64,000 nt of DNA from Agreia sp. PsM10 (lineage in GTDB: Bacteria > Actinomycetota > Actinomycetes > Actinomycetales > Microbacteriaceae). The notes under the pieces were generated by a model. That model was not told the DNA's origin. It did no database searches and worked only from the letters and a program-made list of their open reading frames with translations. The stretch is from contig NZ_JARUXC010000018.1 of assembly GCF_030433855.1 (NCBI RefSeq), positions 1 through 64,000 of the forward strand, given 5' to 3'. The position numbers and the translations under genes are program-made. Shown piece by piece: positions 8,648 through 17,732 of the stretch; position 1 is the stretch's first letter, and every line of letters begins with the position of its first letter.

Positions 8648-9160
8648 CTACTGATCTCTTCTCTCGTCGTCCAATTCCGCAAAAAACTGTTCAGTGTTGG
8701 CGGAAATCTGCTGAGAGATCAGAGGCGCGGATCGTGAGCGCGAACGCTCGAAGATCAAGATGGCCAGTCCGATCAGGGTTCCCAGGACAGCGCCGATCGA
8801 GTTCGCCAGAATGTCGACCGGAGACGACACCCGATCGGCCAGCAAGGCTCCTTGGATGAGTTCAACCTCCGCGCTTGCGAGGAGAAGGATCGGTATCGCG
8901 GTCCAGAACCAGCGCAGACCCGCGATGAGCGAGAGAAACGTTCCCAGAGGGACGAACACGATCACGTTGCTGACCCTCTCGATTGCACGGAAATCAAGCC
9001 ATGCGATCTTCGGGTGTTCGCTCGTCCAGTCGGTGAACGCATCCAAGGCGAACCTGACGAAATGGTCGATCGAAATGGGGCTGAACACGATCATGGATAC
9101 CCACGTGCCGTACAGGCAGAGCAAGAGAATCGATGGTGCACGATAGGCGCTTGCGCTCAT
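8648..9160 (-). CDS. VanZ-like membrane protein
   Basis: A 170-residue protein with the VanZ-like arrangement of about four membrane helices: LLLCLYGTWVSMIVFSP, VSNVIVFVPLGTFLSLI, AIPILLLASAEVELIQ and SIGAVLGTLIGLAILIF. The conserved SNV...FVPLG, SAEVELIQ and RVSSPVDILANSIGA motifs of the family are present. The start overlaps the stop of the upstream glycosyltransferase by 4 nt. VanZ-like proteins are common in surface-polysaccharide operons of Gram-positive bacteria and contribute to resistance to some lipoglycopeptides, but their biochemical activity is not established. Last intact gene of the 12822-8648 operon. Confidence 0.8.
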   Translation of the reverse strand: MSASAYRAPSILLLCLYGTWVSMIVFSPISIDHFVRFALDAFTDWTSEHPKIAWLDFRAIERVSNVIVFVPLGTFLSLIAGLRWFWTAIPILLLASAEVELIQGALLADRVSSPVDILANSIGAVLGTLIGLAILIFERSRSRSAPLISQQISANTEQFFAELDDERRDQ

Positions 9161-10137
9161 CGAATGAGATCCCGAACAGCTTCAACTCGCCCGTTGGGGG
9201 AGTGACGCGCGTAGTCGCCGTTGCGTAGTAGGCCGACTATTGCCGCCAAGCGAGGAACGAAACTCCGGGGCAGACGGGCGCGCCGCTCCTCGAATGCAAG
9301 GCGTGCGAGCGTTCTCAGAACGAGCTGCTCGTCTGCGTTGGACGTGGCCGCACGATGTGCCAAGAGAGTCGTGAATCGTCGAACGTTCCGGTTCGCGGTC
9401 GATTCCCCTGATTTTAAGAGTCGCCGAAGTCTCGCACTTCGCCGACTCGAGCCGGCGCCCAGCACGTTCTTGTCGTGTTGTCGATAACTCACGACAGGTT
9501 GCGGAAGGATACGAAGGCTTGCGCTCGCGGCAGCGTTGACGACGAGCCAATAGTCGTGGGGCCACGCATCGCCAATGGGGAGATGCGATCGTAAGAACGT
9601 GGCTCGAGCAAGCAGTGACATGCCTGGGATGACACTCCGTCGGATCGCGGAAAGGTAAGCGTCGCGACCATTCAGCTCCGCTATCTCAGCGGCGGATACT
9701 CCCATGGATTCGAAAAGTGTGCGTCCCAACGGCTGACCGTCCGGTCCGATGAGGATCGCGTCCGACGCCACCAGATCGGCTTTCCCATCGCGAGTCAAGA
9801 GATCTACCGCTGATTTGATGCGGTCGGGATCCCAGACGTCGTCTTGGTCGGAGAGCGCGACGTAGTCGCCCGTCGCGGCGGCCAATGACCGCTCGAAGTT
9901 CCGAGTGAAGCCGAGAGGATCTTGATGTGCCTCGAGAACGACTACCCGGAGCATCCGGTGGTCGGCGATTGTGTGCGCGGCGATGACGCGCTGAGCGATC
10001 TCGACGGTGGAATCCGTTGAGCCGTCATCTGCCCAGACAAGCTCGTCGGGAGGGAGTGTCTGCGCGAAAATCGAGTCGAGCTGCGCCTCGATATAGTCCG
10101 CCCCGTTATACGTGCACAGGGCGACGGACACCGTCAT
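9157..10137 (-). CDS. GT2 family glycosyltransferase
   Basis: A 326-residue GT-A enzyme. The N-terminal domain shows SVALCTYNGADYIEAQLDSI, the nucleotide-binding ADDGSTDST, and a metal-binding DXD-type ALSDQDDVWDPDRI. Similarity to rhamnosyl/galactofuranosyl-type transferases is suggested by QDDVW and the later RQHDKNVLGAG, but the sugar cannot be fixed. It has no membrane helices, so it acts at the inner face of the membrane on a lipid-linked acceptor. It overlaps both the flippase gene upstream and the vanZ-like gene downstream by ATGA, placing it in the middle of a five-gene operon. Confidence 0.85.
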   Translation of the reverse strand: MTVSVALCTYNGADYIEAQLDSIFAQTLPPDELVWADDGSTDSTVEIAQRVIAAHTIADHRMLRVVVLEAHQDPLGFTRNFERSLAAATGDYVALSDQDDVWDPDRIKSAVDLLTRDGKADLVASDAILIGPDGQPLGRTLFESMGVSAAEIAELNGRDAYLSAIRRSVIPGMSLLARATFLRSHLPIGDAWPHDYWLVVNAAASASLRILPQPVVSYRQHDKNVLGAGSSRRSARLRRLLKSGESTANRNVRRFTTLLAHRAATSNADEQLVLRTLARLAFEERRARLPRSFVPRLAAIVGLLRNGDYARHSPNGRVEAVRDLIR

Positions 10138-11564
10138 TTCGGCTCTCCCTCACCAAATGACACATACGTTGTCCTTCGTCGAGATGCCATCGCGTCGGTG
10201 CGGGCTTCGAGGAAGCGTCGAACCATCACAAGGTCTGGGACGATTTGCGCGAGCAGAATCCCGATGACGGCACCAGCCGTTACCGCCACTCCTCCGTATG
10301 CAGGCGCGAAGGTGACAGAGATGGCCACGCTCACCGTTGCCATCACGAAAACACAAGCGGCCTGCCACCGGAGCTCACTGGGAACCGTCAACAGAACACC
10401 CGCTGGCAGGTGAACGCATTGAACAATCAGCAGCGCGGCAAAGAGTGCGATCTGCGCTGGTTCGATCTCGAGCCGGCCGCCGCTGATGATCTCTCCCAGC
10501 CAGGGCCCGAGTGTAATGAGCACAACACCACCGATAAGCCCCAATCCGCCGAAGACGCCGACCATCTGTTTCCAGAGGCGGAGGTTCTCCGCGGCCTCCT
10601 TTCGCTGTTTTGCGAAGACCGTCCAGAGCGCTCCGCCGGCCGTCGTAACGACAGACCAGGCCAACGCGTAGAGCTGTGCTGATAGTGCGAAGCGCGAAAG
10701 ACCGTCAGCCGTGCTCGTATGGGAGAGAACCACGCGTCCCGTTTCGAGGCCGATAGGGAGGCCGATCATGACGATGAACATCCAGCCAGAGCCTGAAAGC
10801 AACCGCAGGTTCCGAAAGCGCTGCGCTGCGCCGCTCGCTCTCCGTCGCCACGGTCGATAATTCGAGAGCTTGAGGAATCGGATCGCCACGATCGCGACGA
10901 CCGCATTGCAACACAGGGTGCCGAAGAATCCCGAAATGGCGTAGGAGATCGGCGCCGCGTCGAGAGCAACGAGTGCCCAAGTGAACAGAAGAGTGAAGGC
11001 CGTGCCGGACAGGTTCAGCAGTACCGCGATGTGGTTCTTGCCGAAGCCCGTCAAGATCCTCGACCCGAGGCCGAAGGGGAGACAGATGAAAAACAGCGAC
11101 AGGGCGATCGAAATCACGACACGTTCTTCTTCGCTGAATGACCGGGACAGGATCAGATCCCACCAGCCGAGCAGTGCCGCAGACCAGCTGAGAATCAGCC
11201 CCGCAGTTGTGACGGCGCATAACGACAAGAATGCGGTGCGAATGGTCGCCGTGACAGTTTCCTGGTGTTTCGCGTCAGTGCTTCCGATCGCAACAGCGGT
11301 CGTGACGCCGGCCCCGATTCCGAGATCGGCGAACGGCAGCAGAGTACCGAGGGTCGCGATCGTGCTCACCGTGCCGTAGAGCACCGATCCTGTATGGGCG
11401 ATGACGAGCCCTGTATTCAGGAGTCCCAGAAAGGCTGTGACGGGGATGCCGACGATACGCGCCAGGCTTCCGGCGAAGACGGTGCGGAGCGTTCCCCCGA
11501 GCCGCGCAGGAACCCTGGCATCGGGTGCTTCCGTTATAGACGCCATCTGATCGTGTGATGTCAC
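10134..11564 (-). CDS. Wzx-type polysaccharide flippase
   Basis: A 476-residue protein with about 12-14 predicted membrane helices and the layout of the polysaccharide transporter (MATE/MOP) superfamily. It has an N-terminal helix pair with AFLGLLNTGLVIAHTG, an acid-containing PFADLGIGAGVTTAVA segment, and a basic internal loop (RFLKLSNYRPWRRRASG) dividing two halves. It would move undecaprenyl-pyrophosphate-linked repeat units across the cytoplasmic membrane before polymerisation. GTG 11564 overlaps the stop of the Dabb-domain gene (GTGA) and its own stop overlaps the GT2 gene. It is the only flippase seen in the locus. Confidence 0.85.
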   Translation of the reverse strand: MTSHDQMASITEAPDARVPARLGGTLRTVFAGSLARIVGIPVTAFLGLLNTGLVIAHTGSVLYGTVSTIATLGTLLPFADLGIGAGVTTAVAIGSTDAKHQETVTATIRTAFLSLCAVTTAGLILSWSAALLGWWDLILSRSFSEEERVVISIALSLFFICLPFGLGSRILTGFGKNHIAVLLNLSGTAFTLLFTWALVALDAAPISYAISGFFGTLCCNAVVAIVAIRFLKLSNYRPWRRRASGAAQRFRNLRLLSGSGWMFIVMIGLPIGLETGRVVLSHTSTADGLSRFALSAQLYALAWSVVTTAGGALWTVFAKQRKEAAENLRLWKQMVGVFGGLGLIGGVVLITLGPWLGEIISGGRLEIEPAQIALFAALLIVQCVHLPAGVLLTVPSELRWQAACVFVMATVSVAISVTFAPAYGGVAVTAGAVIGILLAQIVPDLVMVRRFLEARTDAMASRRRTTYVSFGEGEPK

Positions 11565-11851
11565 TCGAAGTAGTCGGCGACGTACCAGTCAGCGACCGAC
11601 GACATCACATGCGCTACCTCGGTATGTTCTGGGCTAGCCGTGTATGCCTCGAACGACTCTCGGCTATCGAACAGGCCTGTTTGGAAGAGAACCTGGCCCT
11701 TGCGGGTGTCGAGGGATCCCTCGACACCCCACTCGAGCACACCCGGGTAGGAGCTGAAGGACCGAAGTCGCTGAACGACCTCGGCGCGCGTGTCGTCATC
11801 GACAACCGGGTAGAACCGGAAGATGACGACGTGGCGAAAATTGGCTGTCAT
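11561..11851 (-). CDS. Dabb (stress-responsive A/B barrel) domain protein
   Basis: A 96-residue protein starting at ATG 11851. It shows the Dabb pattern: FRHVVIFRFYPVVDDDTRAEV, then WGVEGSLDTRKGQVLFQTGLF, then YTASPEHTEVAHVMSSVADWYVADYF. Dabb proteins are dimeric ferredoxin-like barrels; members include small monooxygenase-like enzymes and polyketide cyclases, and many have no known role. It is coupled on both sides by 4-nt overlaps, to the GDP-fucose synthase gene (11848-11851) and to the flippase gene (11561-11564). A dedicated role in this sugar pathway is therefore likely, but its nature is unknown. Confidence 0.8.
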   Translation of the reverse strand: MTANFRHVVIFRFYPVVDDDTRAEVVQRLRSFSSYPGVLEWGVEGSLDTRKGQVLFQTGLFDSRESFEAYTASPEHTEVAHVMSSVADWYVADYFE

Positions 11852-12822
11852 TCCCTGATCTCTTTCTTGTGAGTGCGGAACCAGTCGACGGTCGCCCGAA
11901 TGCCGTCGGTCAACTCGATGCTCGAGGTCCAACCGGCATTCGTCAGCTTGGTGACATCCAGAAGCTTCTGGCTCATTCCGTCGGGCTTGGTCGTGTCCCA
12001 GGTGGTCTGCCCTGTGTATCCGGCGGCGGCGGCCACTGCCTCGGCAACGTGTTTGATTGTCACATCGCTGCCGGTGCCGACATTGACCTGCCCGGCGCCG
12101 TCGTAGTGCTCAAGGAGGTGCAAGCAGGCGGCGGCCATGTCGTCGACGTGAAGGAATTCACGGCGAGGCGCACCCGTTCCCCAGTTGGAAACCTCGGTCG
12201 CCCCCATTTCGACTGCCTCGTCGTACCGGCGAATCAGTGCCGGAAGGACATGGGAACCGGTGCGACTGAAGTTGTCTCCAGGACCGTAGAGGTTGCTTGG
12301 CATTGCGGATATCCAGGGCAATCCATACTGTTTTCGCACGGACTGGATCTGCAGGATGCCTGCAATCTTCGCGATCGCGTAAGCGTCGTTTGTTGGTTCC
12401 AGGAGCCCGGTGAGGAGATAGTCCTCCTTGATGGGTTGCTCGGACTGGGCAGGGTAGATGCAGGAGGATCCGAGGAAGAGAACTCGTTCGACGGCCACGT
12501 CGAGTGCGGCGTCCAAGACATTCACCTGCAGCTGGAGGTTTTCGGACAGAAAGTCGACCGGATATGTGCTGTTCGCCATGATGCCGCCGACTTTGGCCGC
12601 GGCGAGGACGACGTAGCGCGGCCTGGTCTCGCGGAAGAAGTCGAAGACGGCCGGGCGATCCGTGAGATCGAGCTCGGCGTGCGTGCGTCCGATGAGGTTC
12701 GTAAATCCTTCTTTTTCGAGGGTGCGCCAGATAGCCGAACCAACGAGGCCCCGATGCCCGGCGATGAACAGGGGCTCATCCCGAACCAACGGGCCTGGCG
12801 TGAAGGTGACACTCTCCGACAT
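11848..12822 (-). CDS. fcl: GDP-L-fucose synthase
   Basis: A 324-residue extended short-chain dehydrogenase that converts GDP-4-keto-6-deoxymannose to GDP-L-fucose with NADPH. It shows FIAGHRGLVGSAIWR (Rossmann loop), AAAKVGGIMANSTYP (family-specific), FLGSSCIYP and the catalytic YAIAKIAG, then PSNLYGPGDNF and REFLHVDDMA. ATG 12822 (MSESVTF) is preferred to longer readings because the conserved fold starts soon after it. First gene of the fcl-dabb-wzx-GT2-vanZ operon. Its substrate would come from the gmd product encoded at 29251-30243. A C-terminal Lys-rich tail overlaps the next gene. Confidence 0.9.
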   Translation of the reverse strand: MSESVTFTPGPLVRDEPLFIAGHRGLVGSAIWRTLEKEGFTNLIGRTHAELDLTDRPAVFDFFRETRPRYVVLAAAKVGGIMANSTYPVDFLSENLQLQVNVLDAALDVAVERVLFLGSSCIYPAQSEQPIKEDYLLTGLLEPTNDAYAIAKIAGILQIQSVRKQYGLPWISAMPSNLYGPGDNFSRTGSHVLPALIRRYDEAVEMGATEVSNWGTGAPRREFLHVDDMAAACLHLLEHYDGAGQVNVGTGSDVTIKHVAEAVAAAAGYTGQTTWDTTKPDGMSQKLLDVTKLTNAGWTSSIELTDGIRATVDWFRTHKKEIRE

Positions 12823-12926
12823 TGATCGTCCTCGTCTATTGCAGTCGGCCGCTACTGCTAAGCCCCGAATATGAACACATTGTATTATAGGTTGCATTGT
12901 CTACCACGGGGCACCGGCAGGGGAGC

Positions 12927-13540
12927 ATGATGGAACGATCACGCGGCTTCGATCTCATTCGCATCAGCGCGGCAGCCGCAGTCGTGTGGGGTCACGCGTA
13001 CATGTTCGTCGGTTTGGTAGGCCTGTCATGGTCCTCGGTGACCATGCTTATCCTCTCGGCACAGTGGTGGTCTTCGTGTTCTTCGTCACGAACGCCAACT
13101 ACTTCGCCGATCCCGGTACGTGGTCATTTCGGATTCGCAACCTCCTGAGTTTTCCTATCAGCAGGTGCTTCCTGGCGTGTTTGAAGGGAACGTGGTGCCG
13201 GAGGTAAACGAAACCCTGTGGACTCTTGGCCTCGAGGTTGCCTGCTACGGCCTTATTGCCGTCGCTGGGTTGATGGGAGTTCTCACCAAGGCTCGATGGC
13301 TTCTTCTTGTGGGCACCGCGCTGGCATCGATTCTGGGATGGGACGCGGCGATCGGTTCCATCCTTCCCTTCTCCGCGATGATCAGATTCACTCTGCTGGC
13401 CCTCTTCCTGGTCGGCGCCGCCATGAAGGTGTACGGGGTGACACCGCGGCTGTGGCTCGCCATAGCGCTCAGTGCAGTCGCGATTGTGGGGATGTTTGTG
13501 CACCTTCCCGCGTCGATCCTGTTAGTCCCAGCTTGCCGGA
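12927..13540 (+). pseudogene. Acyltransferase family 3 (OafA-like), decayed
   Basis: Pieces of one O-acyltransferase appear in three frames. Residues from ATG 12927 give RSRGFDLIRISAAAAVVWGHAYMF, the N-terminal helix and catalytic-His region. From about 13030 a second frame gives GDHAYPLGTVVVFVFF. From about 13150 a third gives VLPGVFEGNVVPEVNETLWTLGLEV, the usual ETLWTL/SLWTL signature, and further helices to about 13530. A central segment of about 60 residues is missing, so this is real decay and not only a base-calling slip. The intact enzyme would have O-acetylated a polysaccharide. The 3' end abuts an IS remnant, suggesting disruption by insertion. Confidence 0.8.
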
Positions 13541-13555
13541 ATCCGGCTCCGTCGG

Positions 13556-14066
13556 CGCGTGAAGACCACGGTCCCTGACCAGTCGGGCCGGCGCTTGCCG
13601 GATCTGGTGGGCCGGGACTTCACCGCCGAGACGGTGAACAGCCGCTATGTCGGCGATATCACCTACCTGCCCATCGCCGACGACAGCACCCTCTACCTCC
13701 CGACCGTGATCGATCTGTGCTCACGCAAGCTGGCCGGCAGGGCGATGGCCGATCACATGTGCGCACTGAGCTCGTCGAAGACGCGCTGAAGGCCGCGTGG
13801 CGTGAGCGCGACACCCTCGCCGGGGCGGTGTTCCACTCCGATCACGGCTCGGTCTATACCTTGAAGGCGCCCACGCGTTCCCCGACGCTCCCACCGCTTA
13901 CCGGGCCGTGTTCCACTGGGCGAACCGCTACAACACCCGCCGACGCCACTCCGCGATAGGACACATCAGCCCGAACACCTACGAAACCGCCGCATCCGCT
14001 AGCTTCGCAGAAGCGGTATAACCCAACCGACACCGTGTCCAAGATCAGGGGTCAAGGCTCTGTCGG
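13556..14066 (+). mobile_element. IS3-family insertion sequence remnant
   Basis: The DDE transposase (OrfB) of an IS3-type element is spread over three frames. From 13559 comes RDFTAETVNSRYVGDITYLP and TVIDLCSRKLAGRAMADHM; from about 13761 comes RTELVEDALKAAWRERD and AVFHSDHGSVYT; from about 13862 comes AYRAVFHWANRYNTRRRHSA and ISPNTYETAA, ending at TAA 14021. A segment of roughly 50 residues between HSDHGSVYT and LEGAHAFPD is deleted, removing the catalytic glutamate region. The sequence gtgtccaagatcaggggtca at about 14036-14056 resembles the right terminal repeat of such elements. No left end was found. It is inactive. Confidence 0.85.
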
Positions 14067-14090
14067 CGGAAGTGGCATAGGTGATCTCGG

Positions 14091-15005
14091 TTACTTGTAG
14101 AGAGGCGGTTTTTCGCCCCTGAGCCTGCCGATGGTGGAGACGCGCCAGTCGTTCGCTTCGAAGTAGCGCAACTGGGCGAGCAGATGCACCACTCGCAGAG
14201 GCGGAGGTGTTTCGCGGCTGCGCTTCATGCTGTGAATGTGACCTCTGATTCGGCGCAGGTCTTGCCGAGTCATCACGTGTCGATATTTCTGCAGAAAGAG
14301 CTCTGCCGCTTTGGCGGCCCGGAGGCTCTTCGATGACAGGTGGTCGGAGCCGTTCGCGTCCTGAATCACGAGTTCGTCAGCGACGATGCGATAGTCGACA
14401 CCCGTGGCAAGTACACGCCTGAAAAAGTCCCAGTCCTCCATGGCCCACAACTCTTCGTCGTAGCCCCCGGACTCGAGAAAGGAGGCTCTCGCTACGACGG
14501 TATTGCTGCCTGTCACTCCGCGGCCCCAATATTGCCTGAACGTTCGAAAGTCGACGTCGACCTCGATGTGGCCGCCGGGGTAGCGCACACCACCCAGCTC
14601 TTTCTGCATCCAGGTGACCACAACGCCGACCCCTTTTTCGAACTGAGAGCGCACCTCGGCGAGGTAGTGGGGATGCCATTGGTCATCGTCATCGAGAAAG
14701 GCGATGAAGGCACCATCTGACGCTGACGCTCCAGCATTCCTCGACATGCCAGGTCCGATGCGAGGCCCTCCGCTGGTGTCGAGGTAACGAACCATCGAAG
14801 CTTCCGGATGCGACTCAACAAGCTCACGAGTGGACTCGAGCCCCAGATCGTCAGCGATGATGACCTCTCGTGGTTTGAGGGTCTGGCTCAGCGCCGATTC
14901 GATGGCTCGTGCGAGAAGGTGATCGCGGTCGTGAGCGGGGATCACGACCGAAATATCCTGAGTGGAATAGGCCGCCGCTTTCGAGCCTGCAGTAGAAGAC
15001 CTCAC
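14091..15005 (-). CDS. GT2 family glycosyltransferase
   Basis: A 304-residue GT-A enzyme starting at GTG 15005, which overlaps the stop of the upstream gene (GTGA). Motifs are ISVVIPAHDRDHLLARAIES, EVIIADDLGLEST, the metal-binding FIAFLDDDDQWHPHYL and the late acidic site YDEELWAMEDWDFFRRVL. The ED-x-D motif is typical of inverting family 2 transferases. It likely adds one sugar to a lipid-linked oligosaccharide in the cytosol. The C-terminal 60 residues are basic and could contact the membrane. The sugar is unknown. Its 3' end faces the IS remnant 25 bp beyond. Confidence 0.85.
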   Translation of the reverse strand: MRSSTAGSKAAAYSTQDISVVIPAHDRDHLLARAIESALSQTLKPREVIIADDLGLESTRELVESHPEASMVRYLDTSGGPRIGPGMSRNAGASASDGAFIAFLDDDDQWHPHYLAEVRSQFEKGVGVVVTWMQKELGGVRYPGGHIEVDVDFRTFRQYWGRGVTGSNTVVARASFLESGGYDEELWAMEDWDFFRRVLATGVDYRIVADELVIQDANGSDHLSSKSLRAAKAAELFLQKYRHVMTRQDLRRIRGHIHSMKRSRETPPPLRVVHLLAQLRYFEANDWRVSTIGRLRGEKPPLYK

Positions 15006-15799
15006 TTTGTTCGCCCGAATCGTCGTAGTCGTATGATCGCGGCCTCGCCAACTTCGAGACCGTAGGTAGTCAGTTCGTCTAGCCATGGGCGACCGAGGAT
15101 TCTCACCCCTGACTTGCGTCTGGCGTCTCTCGCCCAAGTCCAGTGTGTGTGACGGCTATGCCCGGACGAGACTCCGCCGGTGTCATACGTGCTCAATATG
15201 TGAGGGACGACAACCGGCTTCACCCTTTGCGCGGCTCGCATCATGACAACCTGGTCGCCCATGATCGGTACGTTTTCAGGAAAGGGCCCAACGTCCGCAA
15301 AGAGAACCGCGCCGATGAAAGAAGATTGATGAGGGATCGCGTGCTTTCCCAATACATGGAGTGTGAAATTGTACGGAAAAGCGCCATGTATTCCGTCGAA
15401 TTCACCATCCACGGAAAACCAACGAGAGAAGCCGTAGCCCCACTCGTGGGCCGGATTGGTGAGGTTGTCCATGGCATTCTGAACAGAAAATGGGTCTCCG
15501 AAGAGGTCACCCGAGTTCATGAACCACAAGACATCGCCGCTAGAACGATCGACGCCTTTATTCATTGCGGGGTACACCCCGTCGTCTGGCTCGCTAAGCC
15601 AGTTCACGTTTTCTGAAGAAAGTCCAGCCAGGAAATCGGAGACGTCGGTACCCGAACCGCCATCGACTATCACATTTTCGATTTCGCCGGCATATATCTG
15701 ACTTTCGATGCTGGCGCGTGTCTTCTTGAGCCCCCCGAGGTCTTTGTAGGTCACGGTAATGACGCTTACCTTCGGCATCCGCCGCTCGATCGAATCCAT
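15002..15799 (-). CDS. GT2 family glycosyltransferase (WcaA-like)
   Basis: A 265-residue GT-A enzyme with AGGAAG 8 nt before ATG 15799. It shows KVSVITVTYKDLGGLKKTR, NVIVDGGSGTDVSD, SEPDDGVYPAMNKGVDRSSG and the metal site LWFMNSGDLF. The EPDDGVYDAMNKG-type motif marks the subgroup found in colanic-acid-like clusters, where members add galactose or related sugars. Later IPHQSSFIG is also typical. Head of a two-gene operon with the next GT2 gene, coupled by a GTGA overlap. No gene is visible immediately upstream on this strand. Confidence 0.85.
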   Translation of the reverse strand: MDSIERRMPKVSVITVTYKDLGGLKKTRASIESQIYAGEIENVIVDGGSGTDVSDFLAGLSSENVNWLSEPDDGVYPAMNKGVDRSSGDVLWFMNSGDLFGDPFSVQNAMDNLTNPAHEWGYGFSRWFSVDGEFDGIHGAFPYNFTLHVLGKHAIPHQSSFIGAVLFADVGPFPENVPIMGDQVVMMRAAQRVKPVVVPHILSTYDTGGVSSGHSRHTHWTWARDARRKSGVRILGRPWLDELTTYGLEVGEAAIIRLRRFGRTK

Positions 15800-15892
15800 C
15801 TGTACAACTTCCTGACTGAATTACTTGGTATGCGTCGGAGCTTCGGCCATCGACCGAACTACGCCGAGCGAGACACTCTCAAATAATACATA

Positions 15893-16327
15893 GTGATTCA
15901 TATACGGCAGGACATACGATTTGGTGTTCTTGGCGCAAGGGTGAAATTCGCGTCGGTGGGCAGGCAGGTGAATGCCCAACGCCGGACAGCTATCGTTTGG
16001 GCTGCCGTAGTGGCGGACGCTATCGCAGTGCCATTTCACGGCATCGGTTACAACAGCACTCTTGGAGCTGCGCTCGCGATTCCGATAATTCGTTGCATAT
16101 ATCGACGGCTGCTCGGCGCACAGCGGCTTTCGAAGTTTCTCATCGGCGCGGCCCTTGCCGCCCTTGTCTTGCTGCCCGTAACCATCCTGATCAGTTTGAC
16201 TGTGGACGCCGCTCAAGTCTTCGACTTCAATACGGCTAAGTTCGAATTTCTCACGCTTGCGACCCTCGGCCTCATCACCGAAGGCGTCTACTGGGCTGCC
16301 TCTCCTGGCATCTGGTCGAGAAGCTGA
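15893..16327 (+). pseudogene. Truncated paralogue of the Wzy-like polymerase
   Basis: About 144 residues that resemble the N-terminal quarter of the Wzy-like gene lying convergent at 16389-17732. Compare LLPVTILISLTVDAAQVFDF here with SIPVTILVSLTIDPERSFRF there. The preceding helices (ALAIPIIRCIYRRLL versus VPLIPAIYRLV) and the following TEGVYWA versus VGGMFWS also match. The frame stops after ASPGIWSRS, where the full-length protein continues for another 300 residues. This suggests an old duplication that was inverted and cut. An AT-rich stretch just upstream (aataatacatagtgattca) could still act as a promoter. Confidence 0.6.
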
Positions 16328-16388
16328 CCATGAGCTGGGGAAGCGCTCCACTCGTCGGTCGGCATGCCAGCGTCGCACTGACCCCGCT

Positions 16389-17732
16389 TTAGGGATCTAG
16401 GGACAGTTCTTGAGCACGCTTCTCACCCAGCACAAAGAGCAGGACCCCGGCCACGACGGCGATGTTCGTTGCCAACGGAATGACCGGCTCGAACAGGCAA
16501 TCCCACAGCAGTTTCGATGTGGCGTACAGCAGAAGTCCGGCCATGTATTTGTCGCGCTTGTCGATAGCGAACATGAAACCTCGGAAGCCGATGAACATCA
16601 GGGTCAACACGAGCAGGGCCCCCGGGATGCCGTAGATCCACCAAGTCTCGCCGAGATTTGAATGAAGGAATATACGATTGGCGGCGATGGCTTCCCGCAT
16701 GTATCGGGCATCGTAGTCACCGCCACTGGGATTTACTCCGATGGCGATCAAGCCTTCGATGGCTGAATTCAGATCGTGACCTGAAGGCCAGACCCCGGGC
16801 CCAAGACCAAAAGGCGTTCTTTGAAAGAGTGCCACGGTTGCACCGGGTTCTATGCGACCCCCGAAAACTCCCGCACTTCCGACCTGCGCCGCCTGGTGCT
16901 CTTGGACCGATTCGCCGAAGTAGCCGGCCAGCGCGAGTTGCGGAATAGTGACAAATGCGAACAAGGCGGCGACGCCGATGGCAATGACGGACCTCACGCT
17001 GAATCTGACGGTGACCCTCTGTTGTGTCATAACCGGAACGCCGCGGGTTATCAGAATCACGACAATCGAGAGGGCCAATGCTGCCAACGCGCTCCGCAGG
17101 TTGCTCTGCGCAGTAATGGCCGCCAGTACGGCGATCGCGACCATTTGCAGAACGATCGGCGCTCTTGCAAGCAAGCCGAGAACGACGAACGGCACGACGG
17201 GACCGATTCGAAACTTCCAGATGGTCTCCACGAGAGTGTTGCCCTCTTCGGGCGCCACATCAGGCCAGAGCACGTAGCGCGCCACAACGCCCAGCCCCAT
17301 CAGAACCAGAACGTATTCAGGTCGAATCTTCGTGCAACTCCAGAACATCCCGCCGACTACGAGGGCGAGTGAGACGACGCGAACGACATCCGTTAAAAGC
17401 GACTCGAACCTGAACGATCGTTCGGGGTCGATGGTCAACGAAACGAGAATGGTTACTGGGATCGATATCAGTACGGCTCCGTAGAGTCGCATAAGCCAGA
17501 GAGGCAGCCTCGATGCCGATGTTCGCACCAGACGATAGATCGCCGGGATGAGAGGCACGACGAGAAGTGCGCTGAAGTGCAGCGTGTTCTGACTTCCGTC
17601 GATACGAAGCCCCGCTAGTAGGCAGACGAGCATGGCCCAGGCCACCGACAGACTGCTGCCCCTGGTCTTTGAGCTCGCTTGAGGCAGCGTTCGGCCCTGT
17701 ACTTGTGACACTCGCTCCGCCTCTATTACCAT
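16389..17732 (-). CDS. Wzy-like O-antigen/exopolysaccharide polymerase
   Basis: A roughly 447-residue membrane protein with about 11-12 hydrophobic helices, one long extracellular loop near residues 270-370 (GGRIEPGATVALFQRTPFGLG, SAIEGLIAIGVNPSGG) and an ILHSNLGETWWIYGIPGALL region characteristic of O-antigen ligase/polymerase (Wzy_C-type) proteins. It would polymerise flipped repeat units on the outside of the membrane, or ligate glycan to an acceptor. The start is uncertain: ATG 17732 is chosen, with TTG 17741 and GTG 17711 possible. It is monocistronic and convergent with its truncated paralogue. Confidence 0.75.
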   Translation of the reverse strand: MVIEAERVSQVQGRTLPQASSKTRGSSLSVAWAMLVCLLAGLRIDGSQNTLHFSALLVVPLIPAIYRLVRTSASRLPLWLMRLYGAVLISIPVTILVSLTIDPERSFRFESLLTDVVRVVSLALVVGGMFWSCTKIRPEYVLVLMGLGVVARYVLWPDVAPEEGNTLVETIWKFRIGPVVPFVVLGLLARAPIVLQMVAIAVLAAITAQSNLRSALAALALSIVVILITRGVPVMTQQRVTVRFSVRSVIAIGVAALFAFVTIPQLALAGYFGESVQEHQAAQVGSAGVFGGRIEPGATVALFQRTPFGLGPGVWPSGHDLNSAIEGLIAIGVNPSGGDYDARYMREAIAANRIFLHSNLGETWWIYGIPGALLVLTLMFIGFRGFMFAIDKRDKYMAGLLLYATSKLLWDCLFEPVIPLATNIAVVAGVLLFVLGEKRAQELSLDP

